Below are positions 24,384 to 36,800 of a stretch of DNA of 64,000 nucleotides, in pieces. Source of the stretch: Ailanthus altissimus (Eukaryota > Streptophyta > Magnoliopsida > Sapindales > Simaroubaceae); the NCBI GenBank assembly GCA_946807835.1, contig OX327693.1:6155501-6219500 (forward strand), given 5' to 3'. Under the pieces are notes generated by a model, which was given only the letters and a program-made list of their open reading frames with translations, made no database searches and was not told the DNA's origin. Numbering within the stretch: position 1 is the stretch's first letter; each line of letters starts with the position of its first letter. Position numbers and translations under genes: made by a program.

Positions 24384-25785
24384 AGGGTTATTATCAAGAA
24401 TGTCCTTAAAATAAGGACTAATTACAAAAAAACTCTTAAGTTTGAAAAGTGATATTAATATCCAAATGTTTCATAAATTATGCACAAATGCTTGCTCTTT
24501 AAGAATATTTTGTTAAAGTTAACAAATTCTTATTTAATATGCATAAAATGATTAAATTACTTTTTTAATATCGATTTTAAATTTTTATCTTAATAAAAAA
24601 TAGAACACTTTAAAATTTTTAAAATAAAATGAAAAAAATCATAATAACAATAATGAAAACAAATTAAAAAAACAAAAACAATTAAAATATAACTAAACTA
24701 AAAAATAATAATAATCTTATTAAAAAAGATAATAAAAAATTTTTAAAAAATGCCCCAGACTGTGTCTGAGGCCGTTGGCCAACAAAGGTCTTAGGGCGCT
24801 GGCCTTGGCCAAAACAAGTCGTGCCTGAAAATCGCTAATTGTGTCCAGCGGTTTGGACTGGCCAGCAAAACCTTGATCAGTATCACGCCCCAAATATTCT
24901 CAAACAATTATTCGAATATTTGATGCGCGACAAGATCACCAAGAGAGTATTTAACCCATTGTGTGTTACATGGGTCAGAATTTTTAGAAGGCCCAATTGA
25001 GTTGGGTTAAAGTCACATTGTTGTGGTAGGTGAGATAATATTTTAGAGATAACACATTTTTTGAGATATTCTTGTGGTAGATGGCATCTTTGAAATATTC
25101 CTGTATATATGTTTTTCTTTAGATGTGGACCATTAAATTAGATGAATCATAACCGTTTATTGTATATAGCTTTAGCTATAAATAAATAGAGCTTTTATTT
25201 AATTAAACCATCTTCCAAACACTCAAGAGTTGTATTTCTATAGTTTTGTAATCTCTCTTCAGTAATAATATACGAGAGCATTCTCTCAAATACTTGGTGT
25301 ACTTCTTCTTCATCTCTTTCTTTAATTAATTGGGTCTTGTAAGCTGCTTAGCACTTGAAAAGTGTTTAAAGCTGTGTGGGTTCGAAAAATAGTCTGTGAC
25401 ATCAGACTGGGCTCAACCAAATCAGGTCGTGCCTGTGGCCACTGTTCGTTGCAGCAGCCTAATCTGGCCGCTGTACTGTTATAACAGCCTTTGTTGGCCG
25501 CTACAGCCAACGGCCCTATCTAGCCTGTTTTAATCAGATCAAGCCGATTGGCCATATATTTTTAAAAGTAATTTTTAATTTTATTATTTTTAAGTGTTTA
25601 AAATGAGATTTAGAAGGTAAAATAATTTTATTACCCTCGAATCTGTTAATTTTAATGAATAATTATTAACGACATGCAATTCATACATAATTTGTTAAAT
25701 GTTTGAATATTATTATTACTTTTTTAACTTCGTAAGTATTTTTGTAATTAAACCTTATTTTAGAGACATTCTTGATAATAACCCC
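24384..25785. mobile_element. Non-autonomous DNA element with long terminal inverted repeats
   Basis: The left end (A/GGGTTATTATCAAGAATGTC from 24384) is matched by the complement of the right end (25785 leftwards). The match extends with indels for roughly 150-180 bp, through AAAATAAGG, TAATTACAAAAA and TTAACA(A/G)ATTC. The flanks give an imperfect AT-rich target duplication (AAATTTTA on the left, AAATTTATT on the right), which would suit a Mutator-like element. The subterminal regions are GC-rich and also partly inverted (GGCCGTTGGCC and AACAAAGG on both arms). No transposase frame is present. Without the nested solo LTR the element would be about 0.88 kb. Superfamily is uncertain. Confidence 0.75.
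24881..25401 (+). mobile_element. Solo LTR nested in the TIR element
   Basis: TATCACGCCCC at 24881 (a TGTCACGCCCC-type LTR start with one change) pairs with AGTCTGTGACA at 25391-25401, giving short inverted ends. ATCAG precedes it and (A)TCAG follows it, consistent with a 4-5-bp target duplication. Internally there is a TATA-like CTATAAATAAATAGA near 25177-25191. GC-rich host sequence continues on both sides, so the LTR interrupts it cleanly. No internal retroelement region remains, so it probably formed by LTR-LTR recombination. Confidence 0.65.
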
Positions 25786-27278
25786 AAATTTATTCATTTT
25801 GAATTGAAATTAAAAAAAAAAATCTTTACTTTCAAAGAGCTAAATTATTTTAATAAGTAATTTATAGGATTGGATTATTTCAAAGAGATAAATAGTAAAT
25901 CTCAGCCAACATGAAAAAGTAATAAATTATTTTTAAGTAATATTGTCATGTAGCGTCACAAAGTTTTTAAGTACATGGTTGTAATACTTTTTTTTTTTAA
26001 TAAAATTTTTAAAAACACACATGTCATTTAAAATCAATTAATTAAAATAAAACTTATGATAAATGTAAGAGAAAATATTTAAGTACCAAGTTTGATTTCA
26101 TTAGATAAATATGCTACAATTATTCTAACCATATATTCACAACTATACCATAATATCATACCATGTGAATAGTTATATCAATCATTTAATATTTATACAA
26201 CTAAAATATTAAATATAAAAATTAAGTGTGCTGTTTTTTTTATACTAATAAGTGTCGCTAATTGAACGCACTAAAATACTTTTTTAAGTCTAATTGCTTA
26301 ATAAACTCACTAATAATTTTTACTTAATAAATCAACTTAAGTGTTCAATATGACTTTATTAAACTAACATCTCAATAAACTTTCTTTCTTTCTTATTAGA
26401 TAAACTCATTAAGTAAATGGTTTTTTTTCCGTTCAAGTAGTTTTGGTGGAGGTAAATTTATTGAAACGTATCTCTAATTTAAAATATTTAATAGAATATA
26501 CAAAAATTATTTATAAATAAAATTTTAAAATAAATAAATAAAATTTATCTTTTAGAGAAAACTTAACCAATAATAAGTCTTATACCTCGTTGTGGTACAA
26601 TTTAAATAAGAATAATAAGTCTTTACTTATTAAATACTTTTTTAGTTTAAAGTTTGAAAGTAAAATAACAAGATTTAAAAGTGTCAAAATAGATAATATC
26701 AACTAAGCTATTTATAATATGTTATCAACATGATCGCGACGACGAGGGGTGCGTTGTGACCTAAAGTACCATTACAATGCAATTTAAATAAGATAATAAG
26801 CATACTTAGTAGACAAATTTTGAGCCTTAAGCCAAAAATAAAATTGTCACAATGAACAAAATTATTATCAGCGATGTGTTGTAATCTGATGTCCCATAGT
26901 GCTCTCGTGCCTCGTTGCGATTCAATTTAAATAGGATAATAGGCCTTCACTTAATACCGGCGTTCTGAGCATGAAGCCAAAGAATGCAATGCCATTTAAT
27001 TGGGGGTAATATGCCTTTATTTAATAGATGCACATTTTAAACATGAAGCCCATGAATAAATCGTGAGGCTTAGAATTGTGATCAGACAATATTTACTAAA
27101 GCTATTTACTTTTTTTTTTGTACTTGTAGGAAAAGGGGCTGAACCGATAATATTTTTTTTTTTTTTTTGAATAAAAATAGAAAGTAGATTAGTTGAAGTG
27201 GGAGGAATACTCCTCAAGTACAAGATGGTTACAAAATTCAGCTTTGTTTAAATCGCAAAACCGAGAGTGACCGATACT
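25786..27278. other. Intergenic DNA upstream of the calreticulin pseudogene
   Basis: AT-rich. Its right half (from about 26580) is a diverged tandem repeat listed separately. The last 190 bases before 27279 would have held the promoter and leader of the calreticulin gene; no convincing TATA box was identified. Confidence 0.5.
26580..27090. repeat. Diverged tandem repeat, 3-4 degenerate units
   Basis: CAATTTAAATAAGAATAATAAG-like segments recur near 26600, 26780 and 26925, with a decayed fourth near 26992. Each is followed by a TTTACTTA(T/A)TA segment and a TT(A/G)AG(C/T)(A/C)T(G/A)AAGCC-like segment. CTCGTTG(T/C)G precedes two of them. Spacing is irregular (about 145-180 bp). Confidence 0.6.
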
Positions 27279-27371
27279 ATGAAGAAGCTAGAGCTCAGCT
27301 TTTGCTTTTACTTTCAACTTCTTTTCTTAATTTCGCTTCCTCTGAAATCTTCTTTGAAGAGTGCTTCGAAG
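27279..27371 (+). pseudogene. CRT3 pseudogene exon 1 (signal peptide), frame-broken
   Basis: ATG at 27279 opens MKKLELSFCFYFQLLFLIS, a good ER signal peptide. The expected start of the mature protein, SSEIFFEECFE, is encoded at the end of the exon but in another frame (third-base register), so about one base has been lost in between. The exon ends GAAG before donor GTAAGC, splitting the aspartate codon of FEDGW with exon 2. Confidence 0.85.
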
Positions 27372-27544
27372 GTAAGCCAGAATAAAATTTAACACAAACG
27401 AATAAACATCTTTATTAATGATCTTCAATGATTTATTTTGATCAGTTATTACAATCAAGCTCTAAGAGCCACTGGAAATCTAGAAGCTTCTGTTATTAAA
27501 TACTTGATAAGTGGATTCAAATATTTTATGAGGTTTTTGGGATT

Positions 27545-28147
27545 GCCATTTTGAAAGCACTTTTGAGTACAAGCGCTTCGATGCAGAAGCGATTCTGGGG
27601 AAAACACTTATCAAGTGCTTCTGTCTATTTCAATCGAACACTCGAAATAGATACAGAAGCACTTTGGCTATTTTGGAAAGTGCTTTTAACTACGTGAAAC
27701 AAAAATTTAATCTTCTATGCTGTCTTATTGATGATTGATTGATTGAAAGCTGAATCTTTTTGCTCTTGAATGTGTGCATAAAGTGGCTGGAAATGTAGTT
27801 TGGTGTTAAGTGCTTAATCATTAATTTTTGTAAACTTCATTCTATAGAAGTTTATGGAAAATTGAGAGATTTATGTTGTGTTTAAAAGCACTCCGATTGT
27901 AAGCGCTCTTTTGTAGAAGCACCTTTTGGAAAACACTTATCTAATGATTCTTTAACTAGTACTTGTGTGCTCAAAATGCGCTTGTGTCTATTTTAGTTAA
28001 ATACAAAGCACTTTGGCTATTTTGAAGCACTTTCGACAAAAATGCCAAGTCTTTTTTTTCTATAACAGAAAATGCAAGTCTTGAATGCTGTCTTCTTGGT
28101 TGTTGATTTGAAAGCTGAACATTGTTTCTTTTGAATGTGTGCATAAG
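27545..28147 (+). repeat. Duplicated segment in intron 1 with MITE-like inverted arms
   Basis: Two related segments (about 27545-27785 and 27890-28147) share GAAGCACTTTGGCTATTTT, TGCTGTCTT, GAAAGCTGAA and TTGAATGTGTGCATAA, about 364 bp apart. The second copy ends in the true exon 2 acceptor. The first carries a decayed version of the acceptor and first exon bases (GCATAAAGTGGCTGGAA against GCATAAGATGGGTGGAA). Within each, GAAAGCACTTTT and AAAGTGCTTTT-like arms face each other, as in a small MITE. The duplication therefore seems to span a MITE-like insert plus the intron end. Confidence 0.6.
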
Positions 28148-28255
28148 ATGGGTGGAAGAGCAGATGGGTATTATCAGACTGGAAAAGGGCCAAAGGAAAA
28201 GCAGGTACCTTTAAGCACACAGTGGGAAAATGGTGCGGAGATCCCCATGATAAAG
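28148..28255 (+). pseudogene. CRT3 pseudogene exon 2, open
   Basis: Reads (D)[19 protein letters not shown] and continues to KWCGDPHDK without a stop. Both splice sites are plausible (ATAAG before, GTATTT after), and phase matches exons 1 and 3. This block begins the calreticulin N-domain. Confidence 0.88.
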
Positions 28256-28577
28256 GTATTTATTCATTTATATGCAGCACATTTTTCTGTGCATTATTCA
28301 ACTGAGGTTTTGAAGAACTTGGTGCCATTGATGCAACAACGTATGAACCATGCTTAAAATTTATTTATTCTTTTGTTTTCTTGGCTAATGCACTTTTGAA
28401 AAGAAAAATTGGCATGGTTTAGTTACTAATTAATAGAAAACTAATACTTAAAGTACTGTACCTTTGTTTTTCGAATATAAAGTTTGTGCTATTGGAGTTA
28501 TTTATGGTGCATTTTACTCCTTTGATCATTGTGCTTCTGATCATGGCTGATACTGATGATGGATGGGAATCTCACAG

Positions 28578-28771
28578 GCATTCAGACGTATAATGATGCC
28601 AAACATTTTGCCATTTCTGCAAAGATTCCAGAGCTCAGCAACAAAAGTAGAACTCTAGTGGTCCAATGCTCAATGAAATTTGAGCAGGACATTGAATGTG
28701 GTGGCGGCTACATTAAGCTTCTTTCTGGTTATGTCAATCAGAAAAAAATTTGGCGGTGATACCCCTTATAG
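28578..28771 (+). pseudogene. CRT3 pseudogene exon 3, one-base insertion
   Basis: Encodes [20 protein letters not shown] and continues to [17 protein letters not shown]. The run of seven A at 28742-28748 is one longer than the frame FGGDTPY needs, shifting QKKFGG to QKKIWR and a stop. The exon is 194 bases, one more than the 193 that phase requires. The donor GTCTGT is weak. Confidence 0.88.
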
Positions 28772-29527
28772 GTCTGTCAAAATGTTTAATTTACGCTTGA
28801 TTCATGCTTTCAGATGGTTTAATTCAATTCTTTTTGGTGCTGATGGAATAATAATTTTCCTTTTTTACTTTTACAAAAAATGTCTGCTTTTGTTTGCTTT
28901 GCATCTTAGTAGTTAATTTTTTATTCATAACCAGTTTGACTATTTGTGGTGAGCATTTGAATTTAAGATAGAAAATCAGTCTTGCGTTATTGTACTTAAA
29001 CAAGGAGGGAAAGCCCATGGAGGAAAAATATTGGTAAAGATTAATACAGAGTAGTTTCATTTCTGTCGTGTCAATTAAGGGAAGGTTACTTTTGCAGTAG
29101 TTATATGCAATATTAAACAATGAAAATAGGCTAATAAGTTTGTTTCCAATAAAAAGAAAAAAGGGCTAATGAAAACAAACAGCTTTTAAAATAAGGGTTA
29201 GGTGGGGGAAAAAAGGAGATGGACTCAACGTCCGGGCGAGGAAACCCAGAGGTTGTGTGGGTGGTTGTTTCATGGGTGTGTTCAAGTAATTGTGTTTTGT
29301 AGTGTTGTAATGTAAATGTATTTGCTTTATTTGATCTCATCTTTTAATTTGTCCTCAAGAGTTTGCTTGCATTGAGCTCTGTAAGTGCTTTCTACTCTCT
29401 ATTTCAGTGATATTAATTTCCCCTTGTAATTGACAACAACTAAAATGCCGGTGCTTTAAAAGTCATTCAATCTTGTCACCGCTTCTGTGTATGAACAGGT
29501 ATAAATCCTCTCACTATCTATATGCAG

Positions 29528-29776
29528 TTTGATGTTTGGACCGGATATCTGGCTTGCAGACAAAAAAGCTTAATGTAATATATTCCTATCAAGGCCAGAA
29601 TTATCCCATCAAGAAGGATCTACAATGTGAAACAAACAAGCTAACACATTTCTACACATTCATTCTTAGGCCTTATGCGAGTTACAGTTGATAACCGAGA
29701 AAGAGACTCTGGGAACTTGAACACTGATTGGGACATGCTTCCTCCCCATAAAATCAGGGATGTTAAAGCAAAAAAG
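29528..29776 (+). pseudogene. CRT3 pseudogene exon 4, two deletions
   Basis: Opens with (S)LMFGPDI. About two bases are missing at the following Cys-Gly. The exon continues with [20 protein letters not shown], then loses about eight bases at the TYSVLID-type motif, then reads [20 protein letters not shown] in a new frame. The 249 bases plus 10 give 259, exactly what phase requires. Donor GTATGA is intact. Confidence 0.87.
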
Positions 29777-30070
29777 GTATGACCTTGATATTTGAAATCT
29801 AGAGCATTCTAGTAGGCCTGTGGTGGTTCAAATAACTAAACATCATAACCGTCCCTATTTTTTTTATTTTTGGACATGAATTATAGGGCTTTATTCTGAG
29901 GATTCAATCTACTATAGTAGAAAACACCTTTTGGTTTTGTAGAGTTCTTGAGTTAGATATCTAGCTATGATATTAGAATTTATCTTTTTCCTTTCCACAG
30001 TAAGGATTTAGATACTTCATCTTTAAAATTGCCTATTCTCTACGTAATATATATTGATTTCTATTCACAG

Positions 30071-30127
30071 CCCGCAGACTGGGATGATAGAGAATATATT
30101 GACGATCCTAATGATGTCAAACCAGAG
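30071..30127 (+). pseudogene. CRT3 pseudogene exon 5 (P-domain repeat), open
   Basis: Encodes PADWDDREYIDDPNDVKPE in 57 bases, phase 0 at both ends, with good AG and GT sites. It corresponds to the first proline-rich P-domain repeat. Confidence 0.9.
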
Positions 30128-30221
30128 GTATGATGTATGGTGCTCTTTCTTACTTAATGATTTGGAAAAGTACTGGAAATTGTTCCGCATAAATTACACT
30201 TGCATTTACTTCTTATTGCAG

Positions 30222-30269
30222 AGCTATGACTCAATTCCAGCTGAGATTCCAGATCTAAAGGCGAAAGAG
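30222..30269 (+). pseudogene. CRT3 pseudogene exon 6 (P-domain), open
   Basis: Encodes SYDSIPAEIPDLKAKE in 48 bases, phase 0, with good splice sites (TTGCAG before, GTATGT after). It is the last single-copy exon before the array. Confidence 0.9.
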
Positions 30270-30601
30270 GTATGTTGATTTCGCAAGTATTATGTAAATT
30301 ATCATATCCTATATTTTGTCCTAAATTCATTTGAAGATTCAGAAGACATGGGCGTTTCGTGCCACCTACAAGAATATTTTTCCCCAAAAACAATGTCAAT
30401 TGAAGGTTCCTTCATTTACCAATGATTTCTATTAGTGTTATATGTCTTTATTATCTTCTCTTGCTTATATTGATGAGAGGATGACTTTACTATCAGTTAG
30501 GGATTGTTTAATTAGTCATTGAGTTTATTAATTACTAACTAGCCATAAAAGTAGAATAGAGTTATGAAATTGAATGATCTTGAATTGCTGTTTCTGAAAA
30601 G

Positions 30602-30688
30602 CCTGATGACTGAGATGAATAAGAGGATGGAATTTGGAGGCCGCCTAAGATACCGAATCCAGCTTATAAAGGACCATGGAAGCAGAAG
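30602..30688 (+). pseudogene. CRT3 pseudogene exon 7 (first of 40 copies), two stops
   Basis: Reads [35 protein letters not shown]. The first stop replaces the Trp of a DWD motif (TGG to TGA), and the second replaces a Glu (TAA). The acceptor is poor (CTGAAAAG, no CAG), while the donor GTGCTT is acceptable. The last copy of this exon lies at 53222-53308. Confidence 0.92.
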
Positions 30689-30771
30689 GTGCTTTTAAAA
30701 TTTCAGGGTGAAAGTTGACAACCAACATTCTTGGTGCAATTTTTATTATTGAGATCTTTATGGTTTTGCAG

Positions 30772-30829
30772 AAAATCAAGAACCCCAACTACAATGGAAG
30801 GTGGAAGACTCCATGGACTGATAACCCAG
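30772..30829 (+). pseudogene. CRT3 pseudogene exon 8 (first of 40 copies), open
   Basis: Encodes [19 protein letters not shown] and ends with one base of a split codon. Acceptor TTTTGCAG and donor GTAATT are good. In four copies the donor is GC instead of GT. The last copy lies at 53392-53449. Confidence 0.92.
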
Positions 30830-33800
30830 GTAATTTTCTCTCTGCAAGGTTTAGGAACTAAATTGTGTCACAGATCAGGGAGTAGAAGATAAACGTTGAG
30901 CCTTTAATGCAAACTAGGAAATAGTGATTATTAAATGGAAATGAACATAAATCAGATGGTATATGTACAGCAAGTTTGATTGTAGACTGGACCAGGTAGT
31001 ATGGTCAAACTGCCAGAAGCATGTCCAGTTACCTAAGAATATTAAAAAAATCATTTTTAAACTGGATTACCTGCACTCTGAGACATCTTGCCCAGTCATT
31101 GAGTTTATTAATTACTAACTAGCCATAAAAGTAGAATAGAGTTATGAAATTGAATGATCTTGAATTGCTGTTTCTGAAAAGCCTGATGACTGAGATGAAT
31201 AAGAGGATGGAATTTGGAGGCCGCCTAAGATACCGAATCCAGCTTATAAAGGACCATGGAAGCAGAAGGTGCTTTTAAAATTTCAGGGTGAAAGTTGACA
31301 ACCAACATTCTTGGTGCAATTTTTATTATTGAGATCTTTATGGTTTTGCAGAAAATCAAGAACCCCAACTACAATGGAAGGTGGAAGACTCCATGGACTG
31401 ATAACCCAGGTAATTTTCTCTCTGCAAGGTTTAGGAACTAAATTGTGTCACAGATCAGGGAGTAGAAGATAAACGTTGAGCCTTTAATGCAAACTAGGAA
31501 ATAGTGATTATTAAATGGAAATGAACATAAATCAGATGGTATATGTACAGCAAGTTTGATTGTAGACTGGACCAGGTAGTATGGTCAAACTGCCAGAAGC
31601 ATGTCCAGTTACCTAAGAATATTAAAAAAATCATTTTTAAACTGGATTACCTGCACTCTGAGACATCTTGCCCAGTCATTGAGTTTATTAATTACTAACT
31701 AGCCATAAAAGTAGAATAGAGTTATGAAATTGAATGATCTTGAATTGCTGTTTCTGAAAAGCCTGATGACTGAGATGAATAAGAGGATGGAATTTGGAGG
31801 CCGCCTAAGATACCGAATCCAGCTTATAAAGGACCATGGAAGCAGAAGGTGCTTTTAAAATTTCAGGGTGAAAGTTGACAACCAACATTCTTGGTGCAAT
31901 TTTTATTATTGAGATCTTTATGGTTTTGCAGAAAATCAAGAACCCCAACTACAATGGAAGGTGGAAGACTCCATGGACTGATAACCCAGGTAATTTTCTC
32001 TCTGCAAGGTTTAGGAACTAAATTGTGTCACAGATCAGGGAGTAGAAGATAAACGTTGAGCCTTTAATGCAAACTAGGAAATAGTGATTATTAAATGGAA
32101 ATGAACATAAATCAGATGGTATATGTACAGCAAGTTTGATTGTAGACTGGACCAGGTAGTATGGTCAAACTGCCAGAAGCATGTCCAGTTACCTAAGAAT
32201 ATTAAAAAAATCATTTTTAAACTGGATTACCTGCACTCTGAGACATCTTGCCCAGTCATTGAGTTTATTAATTACTAACTAGCCATAAAAGTAGAATAGA
32301 GTTATGAAATTGAATGATCTTGAATTGCTGTTTCTGAAAAGCCTGATGACTGAGATGAATAAGAGGATGGAATTTGGAGGCCGCCTAAGATACCGAATCC
32401 AGCTTATAAAGGACCATGGAAGCAGAAGGTGCTTTTAAAATTTCAGGGTGAAAGTTGACAACCAACATTCTTGGTGCAATTTTTATTATTGAGATCTTTA
32501 TGGTTTTGCAGAAAATCAAGAACCCCAACTACAATGGAAGGTGGAAGACTCCATGGACTGATAACCCAGGTAATTTTCTCTCTGCAAGGTTTAGGAACTA
32601 AATTGTGTCACAGATCAGGGAGTAGAAGATAAACGTTGAGCCTTTAATGCAAACTAGGAAATAGTGATTATTAAATGGAAATGAACATAAATCAGATGGT
32701 ATATGTACAGCAAGTTTGATTGTAGACTGGACCAGGTAGTATGGTCAAACTGCCAGAAGCATGTCCAGTTACCTAAGAATATTAAAAAAATCATTTTTAA
32801 ACTGGATTACCTGCACTCTGAGACATCTTGCCCAGTCATTGAGTTTATTAATTACTAACTAGCCATAAAAGTAGAATAGAGTTATGAAATTGAATGATCT
32901 TGAATTGCTGTTTCTGAAAAGCCTGATGACTGAGATGAATAAGAGGATGGAATTTGGAGGCCGCCTAAGATACCGAATCCAGCTTATAAAGGACCATGGA
33001 AGCAGAAGGTGCTTTTAAAATTTCAGGGTGAAAGTTGACAACCAACATTCTTGGTGCAATTTTTATTATTGAGATCTTTATGGTTTTGCAGAAAATCAAG
33101 AACCCCAACTACAATGGAAGGTGGAAGACTCCATGGACTGATAACCCAGGTAATTTTCTCTCTGCAAGGTTTAGGAACTAAATTGTGTCACAGATCAGGG
33201 AGTAGAAGATAAACGTTGAGCCTTTAATGCAAACTAGGAAATAGTGATTATTAAATGGAAATGAACATAAATCAGATGGTATATGTACAGCAAGTTTGAT
33301 TGTAGACTGGACCAGGTAGTATGGTCAAACTGCCAGAAGCATGTCCAGTTACCTAAGAATATTAAAAAAATCATTTTTAAACTGGATTACCTGCACTCTG
33401 AGACATCTTGCCCAGTCATTGAGTTTATTAATTACTAACTAGCCATAAAAGTAGAATAGAGTTATGAAATTGAATGATCTTGAATTGCTGTTTCTGAAAA
33501 GCCTGATGACTGAGATGAATAAGAGGATGGAATTTGGAGGCCGCCTAAGATACCGAATCCAGCTTATAAAGGACCATGGAAGCAGAAGGTGCTTTTAAAA
33601 TTTCAGGGTGAAAGTTGACAACCAACATTCTTGGTGCAATTTTTATTATTGAGATCTTTATGGTTTTGCAGAAAATCAAGAACCCCAACTACAATGGAAG
33701 GTGGAAGACTCCATGGACTGATAACCCAGGTAATTTTCTCTCTGCAAGGTTTAGGAACTAAATTGTGTCACAGATCAGGGAGTAGAAGATAAACGTTGAG

Positions 33801-36800
33801 CCTTTAATGCAAACTAGGAAATAGTGATTATTAAATGGAAATGAACATAAATCAGATGGTATATGTACAGCAAGTTTGATTGTAGACTGGACCAGGTAGT
33901 ATGGTCAAACTGCCAGAAGCATGTCCAGTTACCTAAGAATATTAAAAAAATCATTTTTAAACTGGATTACCTGCACTCTGAGACATCTTGCCCAGTCATT
34001 GAGTTTATTAATTACTAACTAGCCATAAAAGTAGAATAGAGTTATGAAATTGAATGATCTTGAATTGCTGTTTCTGAAAAGCCTGATGACTGAGATGAAT
34101 AAGAGGATGGAATTTGGAGGCCGCCTAAGATACCGAATCCAGCTTATAAAGGACCATGGAAGCAGAAGGTGCTTTTAAAATTTCAGGGTGAAAGTTGACA
34201 ACCAACATTCTTGGTGCAATTTTTATTATTGAGATCTTTATGGTTTTGCAGAAAATCAAGAACCCCAACTACAATGGAAGGTGGAAGACTCCATGGACTG
34301 ATAACCCAGGTAATTTTCTCTCTGCAAGGTTTAGGAACTAAATTGTGTCACAGATCAGGGAGTAGAAGATAAACGTTGAGCCTTTAATGCAAACTAGGAA
34401 ATAGTGATTATTAAATGGAAATGAACATAAATCAGATGGTATATGTACAGCAAGTTTGATTGTAGACTGGACCAGGTAGTATGGTCAAACTGCCAGAAGC
34501 ATGTCCAGTTACCTAAGAATATTAAAAAAATCATTTTTAAACTGGATTACCTGCACTCTGAGACATCTTGCCCAGTCATTGAGTTTATTAATTACTAACT
34601 AGCCATAAAAGTAGAATAGAGTTATGAAATTGAATGATCTTGAATTGCTGTTTCTGAAAAGCCTGATGACTGAGATGAATAAGAGGATGGAATTTGGAGG
34701 CCGCCTAAGATACCGAATCCAGCTTATAAAGGACCATGGAAGCAGAAGGTGCTTTTAAAATTTCAGGGTGAAAGTTGACAACCAACATTCTTGGTGCAAT
34801 TTTTATTATTGAGATCTTTATGGTTTTGCAGAAAATCAAGAACCCCAACTACAATGGAAGGTGGAAGACTCCATGGACTGATAACCCAGGTAATTTTCTC
34901 TCTGCAAGGTTTAGGAACTAAATTGTGTCACAGATCAGGGAGTAGAAGATAAACGTTGAGCCTTTAATGCAAACTAGGAAATAGTGATTATTAAATGGAA
35001 ATGAACATAAATCAGATGGTATATGTACAGCAAGTTTGATTGTAGACTGGACCAGGTAGTATGGTCAAACTGCCAGAAGCATGTCCAGTTACCTAAGAAT
35101 ATTAAAAAAATCATTTTTAAACTGGATTACCTGCACTCTGAGACATCTTGCCCAGTCATTGAGTTTATTAATTACTAACTAGCCATAAAAGTAGAATAGA
35201 GTTATGAAATTGAATGATCTTGAATTGCTGTTTCTGAAAAGCCTGATGACTGAGATGAATAAGAGGATGGAATTTGGAGGCCGCCTAAGATACCGAATCC
35301 AGCTTATAAAGGACCATGGAAGCAGAAGGTGCTTTTAAAATTTCAGGGTGAAAGTTGACAACCAACATTCTTGGTGCAATTTTTATTATTGAGATCTTTA
35401 TGGTTTTGCAGAAAATCAAGAACCCCAACTACAATGGAAGGTGGAAGACTCCATGGACTGATAACCCAGGTAATTTTCTCTCTGCAAGGTTTAGGAACTA
35501 AATTGTGTCACAGATCAGGGAGTAGAAGATAAACGTTGAGCCTTTAATGCAAACTAGGAAATAGTGATTATTAAATGGAAATGAACATAAATCAGATGGT
35601 ATATGTACAGCAAGTTTGATTGTAGACTGGACCAGGTAGTATGGTCAAACTGCCAGAAGCATGTCCAGTTACCTAAGAATATTAAAAAAATCATTTTTAA
35701 ACTGGATTACCTGCACTCTGAGACATCTTGCCCAGTCATTGAGTTTATTAATTACTAACTAGCCATAAAAGTAGAATAGAGTTATGAAATTGAATGATCT
35801 TGAATTGCTGTTTCTGAAAAGCCTGATGACTGAGATGAATAAGAGGATGGAATTTGGAGGCCGCCTAAGATACCGAATCCAGCTTATAAAGGACCATGGA
35901 AGCAGAAGGTGCTTTTAAAATTTCAGGGTGAAAGTTGACAACCAACATTCTTGGTGCAATTTTTATTATTGAGATCTTTATGGTTTTGCAGAAAATCAAG
36001 AACCCCAACTACAATGGAAGGTGGAAGACTCCATGGACTGATAACCCAGGTAATTTTCTCTCTGCAAGGTTTAGGAACTAAATTGTGTCACAGATCAGGG
36101 AGTAGAAGATAAACGTTGAGCCTTTAATGCAAACTAGGAAATAGTGATTATTAAATGGAAATGAACATAAATCAGATGGTATATGTACAGCAAGTTTGAT
36201 TGTAGACTGGACCAGGTAGTATGGTCAAACTGCCAGAAGCATGTCCAGTTACCTAAGAATATTAAAAAAATCATTTTTAAACTGGATTACCTGCACTCTG
36301 AGACATCTTGCCCAGTCATTGAGTTTATTAATTACTAACTAGCCATAAAAGTAGAATAGAGTTATGAAATTGAATGATCTTGAATTGCTGTTTCTGAAAA
36401 GCCTGATGACTGAGATGAATAAGAGGATGGAATTTGGAGGCCGCCTAAGATACCGAATCCAGCTTATAAAGGACCATGGAAGCAGAAGGTGCTTTTAAAA
36501 TTTCAGGGTGAAAGTTGACAACCAACATTCTTGGTGCAATTTTTATTATTGAGATCTTTATGGTTTTGCAGAAAATCAAGAACCCCAACTACAATGGAAG
36601 GTGGAAGACTCCATGGACTGATAACCCAGGTAATTTTCTCTCTGCAAGGTTTAGGAACTAAATTGTGTCACAGATCAGGGAGTAGAAGATAAACGTTGAG
36701 CCTTTAATGCAAACTAGGAAATAGTGATTATTAAATGGAAATGAACATAAATCAGATGGTATATGTACAGCAAGTTTGATTGTAGACTGGACCAGGTAGT

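Noticed and set aside
28139..28357. 72-residue open frame across exon 2
   Set aside because: Wrong frame: the exon in its own frame gives the calreticulin GWKSRW block and splices at 28255.
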